Source: an uncultured Erysipelotrichaceae bacterium
GTDB taxonomy: Bacteria > Bacillota_I > Bacilli_A > RF39 > UBA660
DNA: 23,429 nucleotides
Direction: 5' to 3'
NCBI GenBank assembly: GCA_902766135.1
Contig: CACXCK010000047.1
Coordinates: 1-23,429, forward strand
Shown one piece after another: positions 15,140-22,867 of the stretch. Numbering within the stretch: position 1 is the first letter of the stretch; each line of letters starts with the position of its first letter. Under the pieces are notes generated by a model. The model saw only the letters and a program-made list of their open reading frames with translations, made no database searches and was not told the DNA's origin. The position numbers were made by a program, and so were the translations under genes.

Positions 15140-16441
15140 ATGCGTACAGTATGTTTAATAGGAAGACCTAACACCGGTAAGAGTAGTCTATTCAATGTTT
15201 TGGTAAAAGAACAAAAAGCAATTATCATGGACTTGCCAGGTATTACAAGAGACCGGATTTACGGAGTTGTCTCTCACAATGATAAATCTTTCTCACTTAT
15301 CGATACTGGTGGGTTAGAACTTGGTAACGATGACTTTCAAAAAGATATTTTAATCCAAGCAACGTTTGCTATTGATGAAGCAGACTTAGTCTTATTTGTA
15401 GTTGATGGTACAAGTGAATTAACAACAAGTGATTATAAAATAAGAGACATGCTAATTAAAGCAAATAAAGAAGTTATTGTTGTAGTAAATAAAATTGATA
15501 ATGATCAAAGAAAAGATGAAATATATCGTTTTTATGAATTAGGGTTCGAAACTATCATGCTAGTATCAGCTACTCATAAAAGAGGTATTAAAGAACTTTT
15601 AAATACCATTACAAAAGATTTAAAAGAAGAAATAATAGAGTACCATAATCATTGCCACTTCTGTGTTATTGGGCGCCCAAATGTCGGTAAAAGTAGCTTA
15701 GTAAATGCGATGCTAAATAAAGAACGTTCCATTGTTTCTAATGTCGCGGGAACAACTAGAGATGCTATTGATACTGATTTTCGTTATCACGGAGAAGATT
15801 ATACAATTATCGATACGGCCGGGATGCGTAAATCTGGTAAAATCTATGAAAGCGTTGAAAAATACAGTCTTCTACGCAGCCTAAAAGCTATTGAACGAAG
15901 TGATGTCTGTGTCCTAGTAATAGACGCTGAAGAAGGTATCATTGAACAAGATAAACATATTGCTGGTCTTGCTCTAAAACTAGGTAAGGGTCTTGTTTTA
16001 TGCGTAAATAAAATAGACACCATTACAAATGATGAAGCTTGGCTTCGTACATGGCAAGAAAAAATAAAGTACGAATTTCAATTTATGCCATACATAAATA
16101 TTGTTTTTGTTTCAGCTAAAGATAAAAAAAGAATCTCACTTGTTATGCCTGAAATAATAAAATCTTATGAAAATCATAAAATGTTTTTGCCATCTAGTGT
16201 GATAAATGATGTCATAAATGATGCAGTAGCCCTTCATATGCCACCTTCATACAAAGGAAGAAGACTAAAAATATATTTTGTTAATCAAAGTGACAGTGAA
16301 CCACCAAAATTTACTTTCCATGTTAATGATAAAAAACTAGTTCATTTTAGTTACGAAAGATATTTAGAGAATAAACTTCGTGAAAACTTTGATTTAGTAG
16401 GAACTCCAATTATCTTAAAATTTAAAAACAGAAGTGAATAA
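15140..16441 (+). CDS. der: Ribosome-assembly GTPase Der (EngA)
   Basis: An essential GTPase with two tandem G domains and a C-terminal KH-like domain, needed for maturing the 50S subunit. The first P-loop is GRPNTGKSS at 8-16 with switch DTGGLE and NKID. The second P-loop is GRPNVGKS at 178-185 with DTAGMRKSGKI, NKID and SAKD. Length is 433 residues, the usual size. The C-terminal region includes PPSYKGRRLKIYFVNQ and ends with the family's GTPI-type strand. GGAGGGG at 15127-15133 sets the start. It has its own promoter. The next gene is a spoVIF homologue 33 nt downstream. In Bacillus der is followed by gpsA and then sporulation genes including spoIVA, as I recall, so gpsA seems to have been lost or moved here. 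Confidence 0.98.
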   Translation: MRTVCLIGRPNTGKSSLFNVLVKEQKAIIMDLPGITRDRIYGVVSHNDKSFSLIDTGGLELGNDDFQKDILIQATFAIDEADLVLFVVDGTSELTTSDYKIRDMLIKANKEVIVVVNKIDNDQRKDEIYRFYELGFETIMLVSATHKRGIKELLNTITKDLKEEIIEYHNHCHFCVIGRPNVGKSSLVNAMLNKERSIVSNVAGTTRDAIDTDFRYHGEDYTIIDTAGMRKSGKIYESVEKYSLLRSLKAIERSDVCVLVIDAEEGIIEQDKHIAGLALKLGKGLVLCVNKIDTITNDEAWLRTWQEKIKYEFQFMPYINIVFVSAKDKKRISLVMPEIIKSYENHKMFLPSSVINDVINDAVALHMPPSYKGRRLKIYFVNQSDSEPPKFTFHVNDKKLVHFSYERYLENKLRENFDLVGTPIILKFKNRSE

Positions 16442-16451
16442 TATTTAATTG

Positions 16452-16460
16452 CATATGATA
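16452..16460 (+). promoter_or_regulatory. Possible mother-cell sigma-factor -10 element of spoVIF
   Basis: CATATGATA matches the CATANNNTA -10 of sigma-K promoters (sigma-E is similar). No matching -35 (AC or ATA) is found at the expected distance. The overlapping TGATACTAT (16456-16464) could equally be an extended sigma-A -10. Confidence 0.2.
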
Positions 16461-16474
16461 CTATAGGAGGTCAT

Positions 16475-16714
16475 ATGGCATTAGATAACAATTTTTTTAA
16501 TAAAGTAGAAGAAAAAACTAAAGTAAATAAAGATACTATTATTAGTTTAGCTCGTAAACTACAAGATGATTCACATGATGAAACAACTATTCGGGAAGTA
16601 ATAAATACACTAAGTAATATTACAAACAAAAAACTCCCCGAAGAGAGTATTAACAAAATAGTTGATATTATTAAAAGTGACAAAGTACCAAAAAATATCG
16701 ATAAAATGTTTTAA
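16475..16714 (+). CDS. spoVIF: Stage VI sporulation protein F (SpoVIF) homologue
   Basis: A 79-residue protein that matches the SpoVIF family (YjcC in B. subtilis, late mother-cell stage, coat assembly) from N to C terminus as I recall it. The pattern is NNFFNKVEEKT-x-VNKDTI, then LARKLQDD, then the D-E-x-T-x-R-x-V-I segment (DETTIREVINTLSNI), then NKKLPEESINKIVDIIKSDKVPKNI and a final DKM. It is small, charged and has no membrane segment, so it is a cytoplasmic protein. AGGAGG at 16465-16470 precedes the ATG. It sits 33 nt after der without a terminator between them, so it can be read through from der or from its own site. The linkage to der is reminiscent of the der-gpsA-spoIVA neighbourhood of Bacilli. 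A second sporulation gene, cotE, lies 3 kb upstream. Confidence 0.78.
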   Translation: MALDNNFFNKVEEKTKVNKDTIISLARKLQDDSHDETTIREVINTLSNITNKKLPEESINKIVDIIKSDKVPKNIDKMF

Positions 16715-16739
16715 GCCAAAGTTAATTCTTTGGCTTTTT
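16713..16739 (+). terminator. Intrinsic terminator of der-spoVIF
   Basis: A 9-bp perfect stem AAGCCAAAG / CTTTGGCTT with loop TTAATT, followed by T5. The stem starts within the TAA of spoVIF, and the loop and right arm encode the last codons and stop of the convergent XRE gene. There is no T run on the minus side. Confidence 0.85.
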
Positions 16740-17177
16740 CTTAACTGTTCTGCCTATTAAATCATCCAAAGGATAATTATAATGCTTAGCAAACTCTAAA
16801 GCGTACATCGTGGTAATTAAACACTTACCAGTCTCATATTTGTGAATATTTGATTGAGTAGTTTTAAGATCTTGTGCCATCTTTTTCTGCGTTATATTAT
16901 TACTCTTGCGATATTTATGAATATTATTTGCAACGACTTGAATATCAATATTACCTTTTCCAGAAATATATTTTTCGTCATTATTAGATAATCCTGTAAT
17001 ATAATCTAAACTTTTTTGATAATTATTAGCTATTTTAAGCAACTGCGATAAAGGCATAATATCTTTTCCAGATTCCCAACCAGCATAAGTAGCCCGTTGA
17101 ACATTTAGAATACTAGCAACATCTTTCTGTGTATAACCTTCATAATTTCTTAGTTCCTTTAGTCTTTCGAAAATCAT
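16722..17177 (-). CDS. Transcriptional regulator with two XRE-type HTH domains
   Basis: A DNA-binding protein of 151 residues made of two Cro/C1-type helix-turn-helix domains in tandem. The first is at about 3-58 (ERLKELRNYEGYTQKDVASI, then ATYAGWESGK and ALDYITGL-type end). The second is at about 81-140 (IHKYRKSNNITQKKMAQDL, then SNIHKYETGK and LDDLIG-type end). There is no ligand or peptidase domain. Most XRE regulators have one such domain and dimerise, so a tandem protein could bind as a pseudo-dimer or bridge two sites. The ATG at 17177 follows AAGGTGA; a TTG six codons upstream overlaps that ribosome site and is rejected. It is divergent from lon, with promoters that overlap, so autoregulation and control of lon are plausible but inferred. 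Confidence 0.88.
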   Translation of the reverse strand: MIFERLKELRNYEGYTQKDVASILNVQRATYAGWESGKDIMPLSQLLKIANNYQKSLDYITGLSNNDEKYISGKGNIDIQVVANNIHKYRKSNNITQKKMAQDLKTTQSNIHKYETGKCLITTMYALEFAKHYNYPLDDLIGRTVKKKPKN

Positions 17178-17268
17178 ATCTTCACCTTCTTGCAATTATT
17201 TTCCCTCATAAAAGTGTGAAAAAAGGAAAACTGTGGGTATATGTGATATCTTGGAACAAAAATCGAAA

Positions 17269-17297
17269 ATTATACGAATAAGCCTTTACTTTTTAAA
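17269..17297 (-). promoter_or_regulatory. Possible promoter of the XRE regulator
   Basis: On the minus strand, TATAAT (17274-17269) with TTTAAA (17297-17292) 17 nt upstream. The leader would be about 80 nt, longer than others here. It overlaps the lon promoter. Confidence 0.45.
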
Positions 17298-17313
17298 TGT
17301 TAACTTTTATAAT
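17285..17313 (+). promoter_or_regulatory. Sigma-A promoter of lon
   Basis: TTTACT at 17285-17290, a 17-nt spacer, and a perfect TATAAT at 17308-17313. The -35 lies inside the spacer of the divergent XRE promoter. I saw no CIRCE element or CtsR-type GGTCAAA direct repeat. Confidence 0.8.
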
Positions 17314-17341
17314 AAACAATAATGTTTGAGGGAGTGATTAT

Positions 17342-19666
17342 ATGCGTAAAACATTACCTGTTATTGTTCTTAAAAGCTTCATCCTCCTTCCTACCCAAAA
17401 AAGCAAACTAGATGTATTAACTAATACTTCCAATGAAGCAATAAATATAAGCATAAAAAAATATAACAGTAAGGTCATCATCACCTCATTTGATGATGAA
17501 ATAGAATCTCATCCTACTAAAGAAGATATTCCTAAAACAGCTATTTTAGCTAGTATTACCAAATCTCTAGTTCTTCCAAATGGCACGAAAAGAATAACTT
17601 TAGAAGGCCTTAAAAGAATAAGTATCAAAGAACTATATAACCACCACAAAGAAAAAGATATCTTACTATGTGATTACACAACTATATCTATCCCTAAAAT
17701 GGATGAAAATGAAGTAATAGCGCATAAAAAAGAATTAAAAAGACTATATAAACTATATGAAGAAGGATCTTTAAATGGCTATAACGATGACTACGAAAAA
17801 ATAATAAATGAGGACTCCCTAGATTTACTAACAGACTACATAGCTAAATACTTACCTTTAGAAGAAAAACAAAAAAGAATGTATTTAGAAACCACTAATC
17901 CTCTAAAAAGATCTTATAGTCTAATCGAAGATTTAACTACTTCTCTTAAATTATTAAAACTAGACCATCTTATTCAAAAAAAGATGGAAGAAAGCTTAGA
18001 TAAGAGTCAAAAAGAGTATATTTTACGAGAAAAAATAAAAGAAATTCAAAAGGAATTGGGCGAAGAAGATAATAAAAAGAGCAAAGAAACAGAAAAATAT
18101 CGTTCGGAATTAGAAGAATTAGATATTTCTTATAAAACAAAGCAAAAAATATTAAGAGAAATAACTAAATACGAATTAACTAACGAAATGAGTCCTGAAG
18201 TATCTAATATTAGAAACTACTTGGAAACATTTTTCTCATTACCTTGGAACGAAGAAACAATCGAGGCCACTGATTTAAATTATGTTAAAAAAGAATTAAA
18301 TAAGAGTCACTATGGGCTAACTAAAGTTAAAGAAAGAATCTTAGAATATGCGGCTATGAAAAGTCGCAATCCAATGCTTACAAGTCCAATTATATGCTTA
18401 GTAGGTCCTCCAGGTGTTGGAAAAAGTACTATCGCTTCATCTATTGCTGCATCTCTTCACCGGACATTCTACAAAATGAGTGTTGGTGGATTAAATGATT
18501 CTTCTGAATTAATAGGGCACAGAAGAACGTACCTAGCTTCTAGTCCTGGGAAAATAATTCAAGCCCTTCAAAAGTGTGGAAGTAAAAATCCTGTCTTACT
18601 AATTGATGAGGTCGATAAGATGGTAAGAGATTACAAAGGAGATCCAGCGAGTGTCCTACTAGACATCCTAGACCCTAACCTAAATCAAACATTTACGGAC
18701 TCATACTTAGAAGAACCATTTGATCTAAGCCACGTTTTATTTATTTTAACAGCGAATTATCTTCAAGATATTCCTCCTGAATTACGTGACCGTTTGGAAA
18801 TAATAGAATTATCTAGCTATACAACAATTGAAAAAATCAGTTTAGCAAGAGAATACTTACTTCCTAGTATCTACGAAGAATACCATATAAATAAAGATGA
18901 GATAATCGTCCCAGATGAAGTAATTCATCACATTGTTCTTTACTATACAAAAGAAGCGGGTGTAAGAGATTTAAGAAGAAAACTAGAAACTGTTCTTCGT
19001 AAAACAATCATGAATAGTGTGAAGAAAAAAGAAAACTTAAATGTCACTTTAACTATTAAAGATATTAAAAAATATCTAGAAGAAACTCTAAGCCTTGAAG
19101 ACTTAAAACCAAAACTTATTACCAAGGGCTTAGTAAACGGCTTATCAGTTACAAGCGTTGGTGGAGCCGTGATGCCTATTGAAGCAACAATGTTTGAAGG
19201 TAAGGGAAGACTAATCATGACCGGAAGTCTAGGCGACGTCATGAAAGAAAGCTTAAGTGTTGTTTTAAGTTACTTAAAAGCTCACGCAGAAGAATATGAA
19301 ATAAACATGAATGTCTTCACTAAAAAAGATGCCCATATTCACGTCTTAGAAGGGGCAATTCCTAAGAATGGCCCAAGTGCTGGTGTTGCAATTACAACTA
19401 GCTTAATTAGTCTATTTACAAACAAGATAGTTCCTAAAGATATTGCTATGACAGGTGAGATGACTCTTCGTGGTGAAATACTTCCAGTAGGAGGAATTAA
19501 AGAAAAAGTAATTGCTTCATATAACGATGGCATTAAAACTGTTTTTCTTCCCAAAACAAATGAAATAGACCTTAAAATTATCCCTAAAGAAATAAAAGAC
19601 AGTATGAATATTATTTTAGTAAAAGAATATAATGATATTTATAAGTATGTTTTTAAAAGAGGCTAA
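17342..19666 (+). CDS. lon: ATP-dependent protease Lon (LonA)
   Basis: A soluble AAA+ serine protease that degrades misfolded and regulatory proteins, 774 residues, the normal LonA size. An N-terminal substrate-recognition domain begins with LPVIVLKSFILLPTQKSKLDV, followed by a coiled-coil region (about 215-270). The AAA+ module has Walker A GPPGVGKST at 355-363 and Walker B LLIDEVDKM with Asp422-Glu423. The protease domain has the catalytic Ser679 in NGPSAG and the catalytic Lys722 in GGIKEK, which is the Ser-Lys dyad at the same numbers as in E. coli Lon. No membrane segments interrupt the AAA+ domain, so it is not LonB. GAGGGAG and the strong promoter support the start at 17342. It is co-transcribed with the unknown gene 2 nt downstream. 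Confidence 0.98.
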   Translation: MRKTLPVIVLKSFILLPTQKSKLDVLTNTSNEAINISIKKYNSKVIITSFDDEIESHPTKEDIPKTAILASITKSLVLPNGTKRITLEGLKRISIKELYNHHKEKDILLCDYTTISIPKMDENEVIAHKKELKRLYKLYEEGSLNGYNDDYEKIINEDSLDLLTDYIAKYLPLEEKQKRMYLETTNPLKRSYSLIEDLTTSLKLLKLDHLIQKKMEESLDKSQKEYILREKIKEIQKELGEEDNKKSKETEKYRSELEELDISYKTKQKILREITKYELTNEMSPEVSNIRNYLETFFSLPWNEETIEATDLNYVKKELNKSHYGLTKVKERILEYAAMKSRNPMLTSPIICLVGPPGVGKSTIASSIAASLHRTFYKMSVGGLNDSSELIGHRRTYLASSPGKIIQALQKCGSKNPVLLIDEVDKMVRDYKGDPASVLLDILDPNLNQTFTDSYLEEPFDLSHVLFILTANYLQDIPPELRDRLEIIELSSYTTIEKISLAREYLLPSIYEEYHINKDEIIVPDEVIHHIVLYYTKEAGVRDLRRKLETVLRKTIMNSVKKKENLNVTLTIKDIKKYLEETLSLEDLKPKLITKGLVNGLSVTSVGGAVMPIEATMFEGKGRLIMTGSLGDVMKESLSVVLSYLKAHAEEYEINMNVFTKKDAHIHVLEGAIPKNGPSAGVAITTSLISLFTNKIVPKDIAMTGEMTLRGEILPVGGIKEKVIASYNDGIKTVFLPKTNEIDLKIIPKEIKDSMNIILVKEYNDIYKYVFKRG

Positions 19667-19668
19667 AA

Positions 19669-20193
19669 ATGCGAAATATTATTAAAGAAATAAGTGAATT
19701 AGAAAGAGTTAAAGAATACCTAATCAAACAAGATAAAGATGAAGATACCATTCTAGCTGTTGATGCTCAAATTAATGAGTTTATATTTAACGTTGCCGAA
19801 TACTTATTTATTCCTATTAAAACAATAGGCCCATATTTAGCTAAAATAGAAAGCATCGCATCCAATGATTCATTTATGTTTAAAGAGAAAGAAGATGACA
19901 TATATCATTACTACTATTTAGCATCTCAAAATGTGGAAATACTAATACACAAAGCACCTAGGTATACTAATTACGAAAGAGTACCAGCATACAACGTGAC
20001 AATTATTCCTCGCATGTTAACTTTTAATTTAAAGTCATTAAGAAACTATCCACTTTTAAAAGAATTTATCGATGAATACATAACTTATACAATGATACGT
20101 GAAGAAGCGTTTAATATGGAAGAGTTCTATCAAGAATTTATCAAAGAATCACATGAACTAAAAAGAGTTAAAAATAAAAACAATAAGGCATGA
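19669..20193 (+). CDS. Protein of unknown function linked to lon
   Basis: I do not recognise this 174-residue protein. It starts 2 nt after the lon TAA, so it is co-transcribed and probably translationally coupled. It has no signal peptide or clear membrane helix and looks cytoplasmic. The first 60 residues are mostly helical and acidic (ISELERVKEYL, DEDTILAVDAQINEF). The middle is rich in Tyr and aromatic residues (DDIYHYYYLASQNVEILIHK), and the C-terminal helix is Glu-rich ending in a basic KRVKNKNNKA tail. There are no cysteines and no recognisable catalytic motif. The context suggests a role near protein quality control, for example a Lon adaptor or substrate, but this is a guess from position only. 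Its last codons and TGA stop lie within the terminator hairpin. Confidence 0.8.
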   Translation: MRNIIKEISELERVKEYLIKQDKDEDTILAVDAQINEFIFNVAEYLFIPIKTIGPYLAKIESIASNDSFMFKEKEDDIYHYYYLASQNVEILIHKAPRYTNYERVPAYNVTIIPRMLTFNLKSLRNYPLLKEFIDEYITYTMIREEAFNMEEFYQEFIKESHELKRVKNKNNKA

Positions 20194-20219
20194 GAAAAGG
20201 TACCTTATTGTTTTTTTTT
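20177..20219 (+). terminator. Intrinsic terminator of the lon operon
   Basis: A 12-bp stem AAAACAATAAGG (20177-20188) / CCTTATTGTTTT (20203-20214) with a 14-nt loop and a run of nine T (20211-20219). The TGA stop of the upstream gene is in the loop. Confidence 0.88.
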
Positions 20220-20221
20220 AA

Positions 20222-20250
20222 TTGTCTTATACTACACATAGTGTTATAAT
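20222..20250 (+). promoter_or_regulatory. Sigma-A promoter of the second surface protein
   Basis: TTGTCT at 20222-20227, a 17-nt spacer, and a perfect TATAAT at 20245-20250 preceded by TG (extended -10). It begins 2 nt after the T run of the lon-operon terminator. The leader is about 16 nt. Confidence 0.8.
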
Positions 20251-20272
20251 TTATATTAAGGATAGGGATAAC

Positions 20273-22825
20273 ATGAATGCTAAGAAAAAAATCTTATTAT
20301 TAATTATATTACTTTTAATTTTTGTGAGCGGTGTAAGTTATGCTTACTATGAAGCAGTAGTTCACGGGACAGGTAACACTAATATGGAAGGAAGTGCCCA
20401 TACCGCTACCATTGAGGACTTAATACTTACAGGTACTACTGAAGTCGTAAACAATAACATGATTCCAGGAGAAGCAAGTACATATTCATTTACAATCCAA
20501 AACCCCAATGCTTTCCAAGTATGCTTTGGTATCTATTTTGATAATGTAGAAAACACCTTTGTAAACACTTCTGATTTAGAAGTATCAATGGAAGGCGAAA
20601 CAGGTATCTTTCCTTTAACAGGAGACACATCAACTATCATAGGTGGCTTTAGAGCCCCTGCAAACGAAACCACTACATATACCATAACCATAACTTATAA
20701 AAATGTAGAAGGCAAAAACCAAAATGGCGATATGGGTAAGAAATTTTCTGGTACCATTAAAGCAAGAGCAACAGAATGTGGCCCAGAAATAAGCGAAAAA
20801 ACACTCGCATCTTTAACGGACTTAAATCCTAATTATACTTTTACTAATAGTGAAAAATGTCTAGCTGTAAATGACTCTGGCTTAATTCTTAATCCAAATG
20901 ATAGCATGACTGATGCCGATACCCCAATCATTTGTGCAATGCCAGATGACTACGGAACGAGTTACTATTTAAGAGGAAAACACGAAGATGACAATGTTGC
21001 TTTCGCAGGCTCTTGTTGGAAAATAATAAGAGTTACCGGAACAGGTGGTATTAGACTCCTTTATAATGGTGAAGTAGATAGCTCTGGAACATGTACTAAT
21101 AGAAGTGGTACTCATGATGGATTCTCTGGCGAACTACTAAATATAACCGGCAGTAAAATGTATGGTGATTCATATACTAAAACCGGAAACACATATACAT
21201 TAACAAACCCTGTATCAGTAAACTATACAGACTCATCAAGTGATGCTTTGGGCAAATACACATGTAACACCACAAGCGCTTCATGTAATACCCTATATTT
21301 AGTTTTAACTTACTATGACGAAGAATCTGCTTATGTTTTAAAGCTAGATCAAAGTACAAACTATGCTAGTATTGGAAAAAGTTCATTTAACTACATTGGC
21401 GATAGTACAGGATCTTATGACATGGACACCTTATCATTTGTAGGCTATGCCTGGAAAAATTTCTATGCTATTCAATCTCTTAACCAACGTTACACAGCTA
21501 CATTTTTAAATATAGCATCTCTAAATAATAGTACCAAATACTACTTTGGCGATTCCTTATCATATAATAGTAGTGATTCTTATTATTATATTACAAACCA
21601 AGATGGCAGTGATGTAGAGTTATACAGTTTTAGTGACTATGATGCCGATGAAGTAATTGGACTATACACATGCAAAACTGCAACTAGATATAATAGTACA
21701 ACAATTAGGTGCAAAACGGCCTATAAAGCCATTGATGCTGACGGATATAATACGATGATATCAGAATATTTATCAGGCGGTAGAACTGCTGTAGGTGACA
21801 TTAAAATGGCTTCAAGTTATAGTTTTGATGGGTCTACTTATACTTTAACAAATCCTGTCACTATAACGCCAAGTAGTTGGTACCAAAACTATTCAAATTA
21901 TACAAATTATTATATGTGCGGAAACTGGAATACAACAAGTTGCACAAGACTTTATAAAGCATTCCTTCCAGCCAAGTACTACGCATATGTAATTAGTTCA
22001 AATAATAACTATTACTATGGCGATTCATTCACCTATACAGAAGGAGAAGAAAAGCCATACACATTAAATAATGCTAGCCAAGTATGGGATATGACAACTG
22101 ATACTAGTAAAGAATTCTTGAATAATCATCACTACACATGCTTTACCAGTAGTGATAATACTTGCGAAAATGTATATTACATAATATCGATGAATCAAAA
22201 TGTCTTCTATGTAATTGTTCTGGGTACAAACGAAACAGGCCCAGATGCCATCAATAAAATGGTTGGGAATGACAACATAAATGCTACCAATAGTGAGATA
22301 AAAGCATCAGTTGATTGGTGGTATAAAACAAACCTAGAAGGAACTACTTATGAGTCTCTCCTTGAAGATAGCGTTTTCTGTAATGACCGTACAATAGCCC
22401 AGTATGGCGGATGGGGAGAACACGGTATATTAGATTCCAAAAACAATAACTCTAAACTACTATTCAACTATGGAGCCGAAAAATACTACTTAAAGTGTCC
22501 AAGTAAAAGAGATGCCTTTACCGTTAATGATACTTCTCATGGTAATGGCGCATTAACATATCCAATCGGGCTCCTAAATAACACGGAATTAATTCTTAAT
22601 GGCAATATAAGTTCTCGAATAACCAGTGATATATATTGGATTTCTGGCGCAGATTTTGCTTCAAATCTAGGTACATATAATAGAGCGATTAAAGCTGATG
22701 GCCAGTATTCAGATTTCGGCGCAAATGCAAGTAACGGCGTCCGTCCAGTAATTACTTTAAAGTTCGGCACAAAATTTAGAAGTGATACAGATGGAACCCA
22801 AGCTAATCCATTTAAAATAGAGTAA
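20273..22825 (+). CDS. Large exported surface protein with cysteine-pair repeats
   Basis: An exported protein of 850 residues. The N terminus has a basic start (NAKKK) and a hydrophobic segment ending SGVSYAYYEA, which resembles SipW-type signal peptides of TasA/camelysin-like proteins. A beta-rich domain follows to about residue 180. A conserved block then appears (SYYLRGKHEDDNVAFAGSCW from about residue 230, with Cys248, followed by KIIRVTGTGGIRLLYNG). Its expected continuation, DWWYKTNLEGTTYESLLEDS followed by Cys703 (VFCNDRT) and NGVRPVITL at 821-829, comes only after a roughly 400-residue insert. The insert holds at least four related units starting near residues 294, 421, 508 and 581, each with a GDS or SYS start, a YTL/NP-like strand and a Cys-x6-12-Cys pair. 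The start at 20273 is chosen because the longer frame begins on the -35 box. No anchor motif is visible at the C terminus. The function is unknown. Confidence 0.85.
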   Translation: MNAKKKILLLIILLLIFVSGVSYAYYEAVVHGTGNTNMEGSAHTATIEDLILTGTTEVVNNNMIPGEASTYSFTIQNPNAFQVCFGIYFDNVENTFVNTSDLEVSMEGETGIFPLTGDTSTIIGGFRAPANETTTYTITITYKNVEGKNQNGDMGKKFSGTIKARATECGPEISEKTLASLTDLNPNYTFTNSEKCLAVNDSGLILNPNDSMTDADTPIICAMPDDYGTSYYLRGKHEDDNVAFAGSCWKIIRVTGTGGIRLLYNGEVDSSGTCTNRSGTHDGFSGELLNITGSKMYGDSYTKTGNTYTLTNPVSVNYTDSSSDALGKYTCNTTSASCNTLYLVLTYYDEESAYVLKLDQSTNYASIGKSSFNYIGDSTGSYDMDTLSFVGYAWKNFYAIQSLNQRYTATFLNIASLNNSTKYYFGDSLSYNSSDSYYYITNQDGSDVELYSFSDYDADEVIGLYTCKTATRYNSTTIRCKTAYKAIDADGYNTMISEYLSGGRTAVGDIKMASSYSFDGSTYTLTNPVTITPSSWYQNYSNYTNYYMCGNWNTTSCTRLYKAFLPAKYYAYVISSNNNYYYGDSFTYTEGEEKPYTLNNASQVWDMTTDTSKEFLNNHHYTCFTSSDNTCENVYYIISMNQNVFYVIVLGTNETGPDAINKMVGNDNINATNSEIKASVDWWYKTNLEGTTYESLLEDSVFCNDRTIAQYGGWGEHGILDSKNNNSKLLFNYGAEKYYLKCPSKRDAFTVNDTSHGNGALTYPIGLLNNTELILNGNISSRITSDIYWISGADFASNLGTYNRAIKADGQYSDFGANASNGVRPVITLKFGTKFRSDTDGTQANPFKIE

Positions 22826-22836
22826 TTGTTATTAAA

Positions 22837-22867
22837 AAAAGTCGGGAATAAATCAATCCTGACTTTT
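22837..22867 (-). terminator. Terminator between convergent genes, best on minus strand
   Basis: An 11-bp stem AAAAGTCGGGA / TCCTGACTTTT with one G-U pair and a 9-nt loop. On the minus strand it is followed by seven T, so it ends the nuclease-like gene, whose TGA stop is in the loop. On the plus strand only a short T run follows, so it may also serve the surface-protein gene weakly. Confidence 0.75.

Noticed and set aside
17178..17341. Heat-shock operators (CIRCE or CtsR) upstream of lon
   Set aside because: I looked for the TTAGCACTC/GAGTGCTAA pair and for GGTCAAA direct repeats and found neither.
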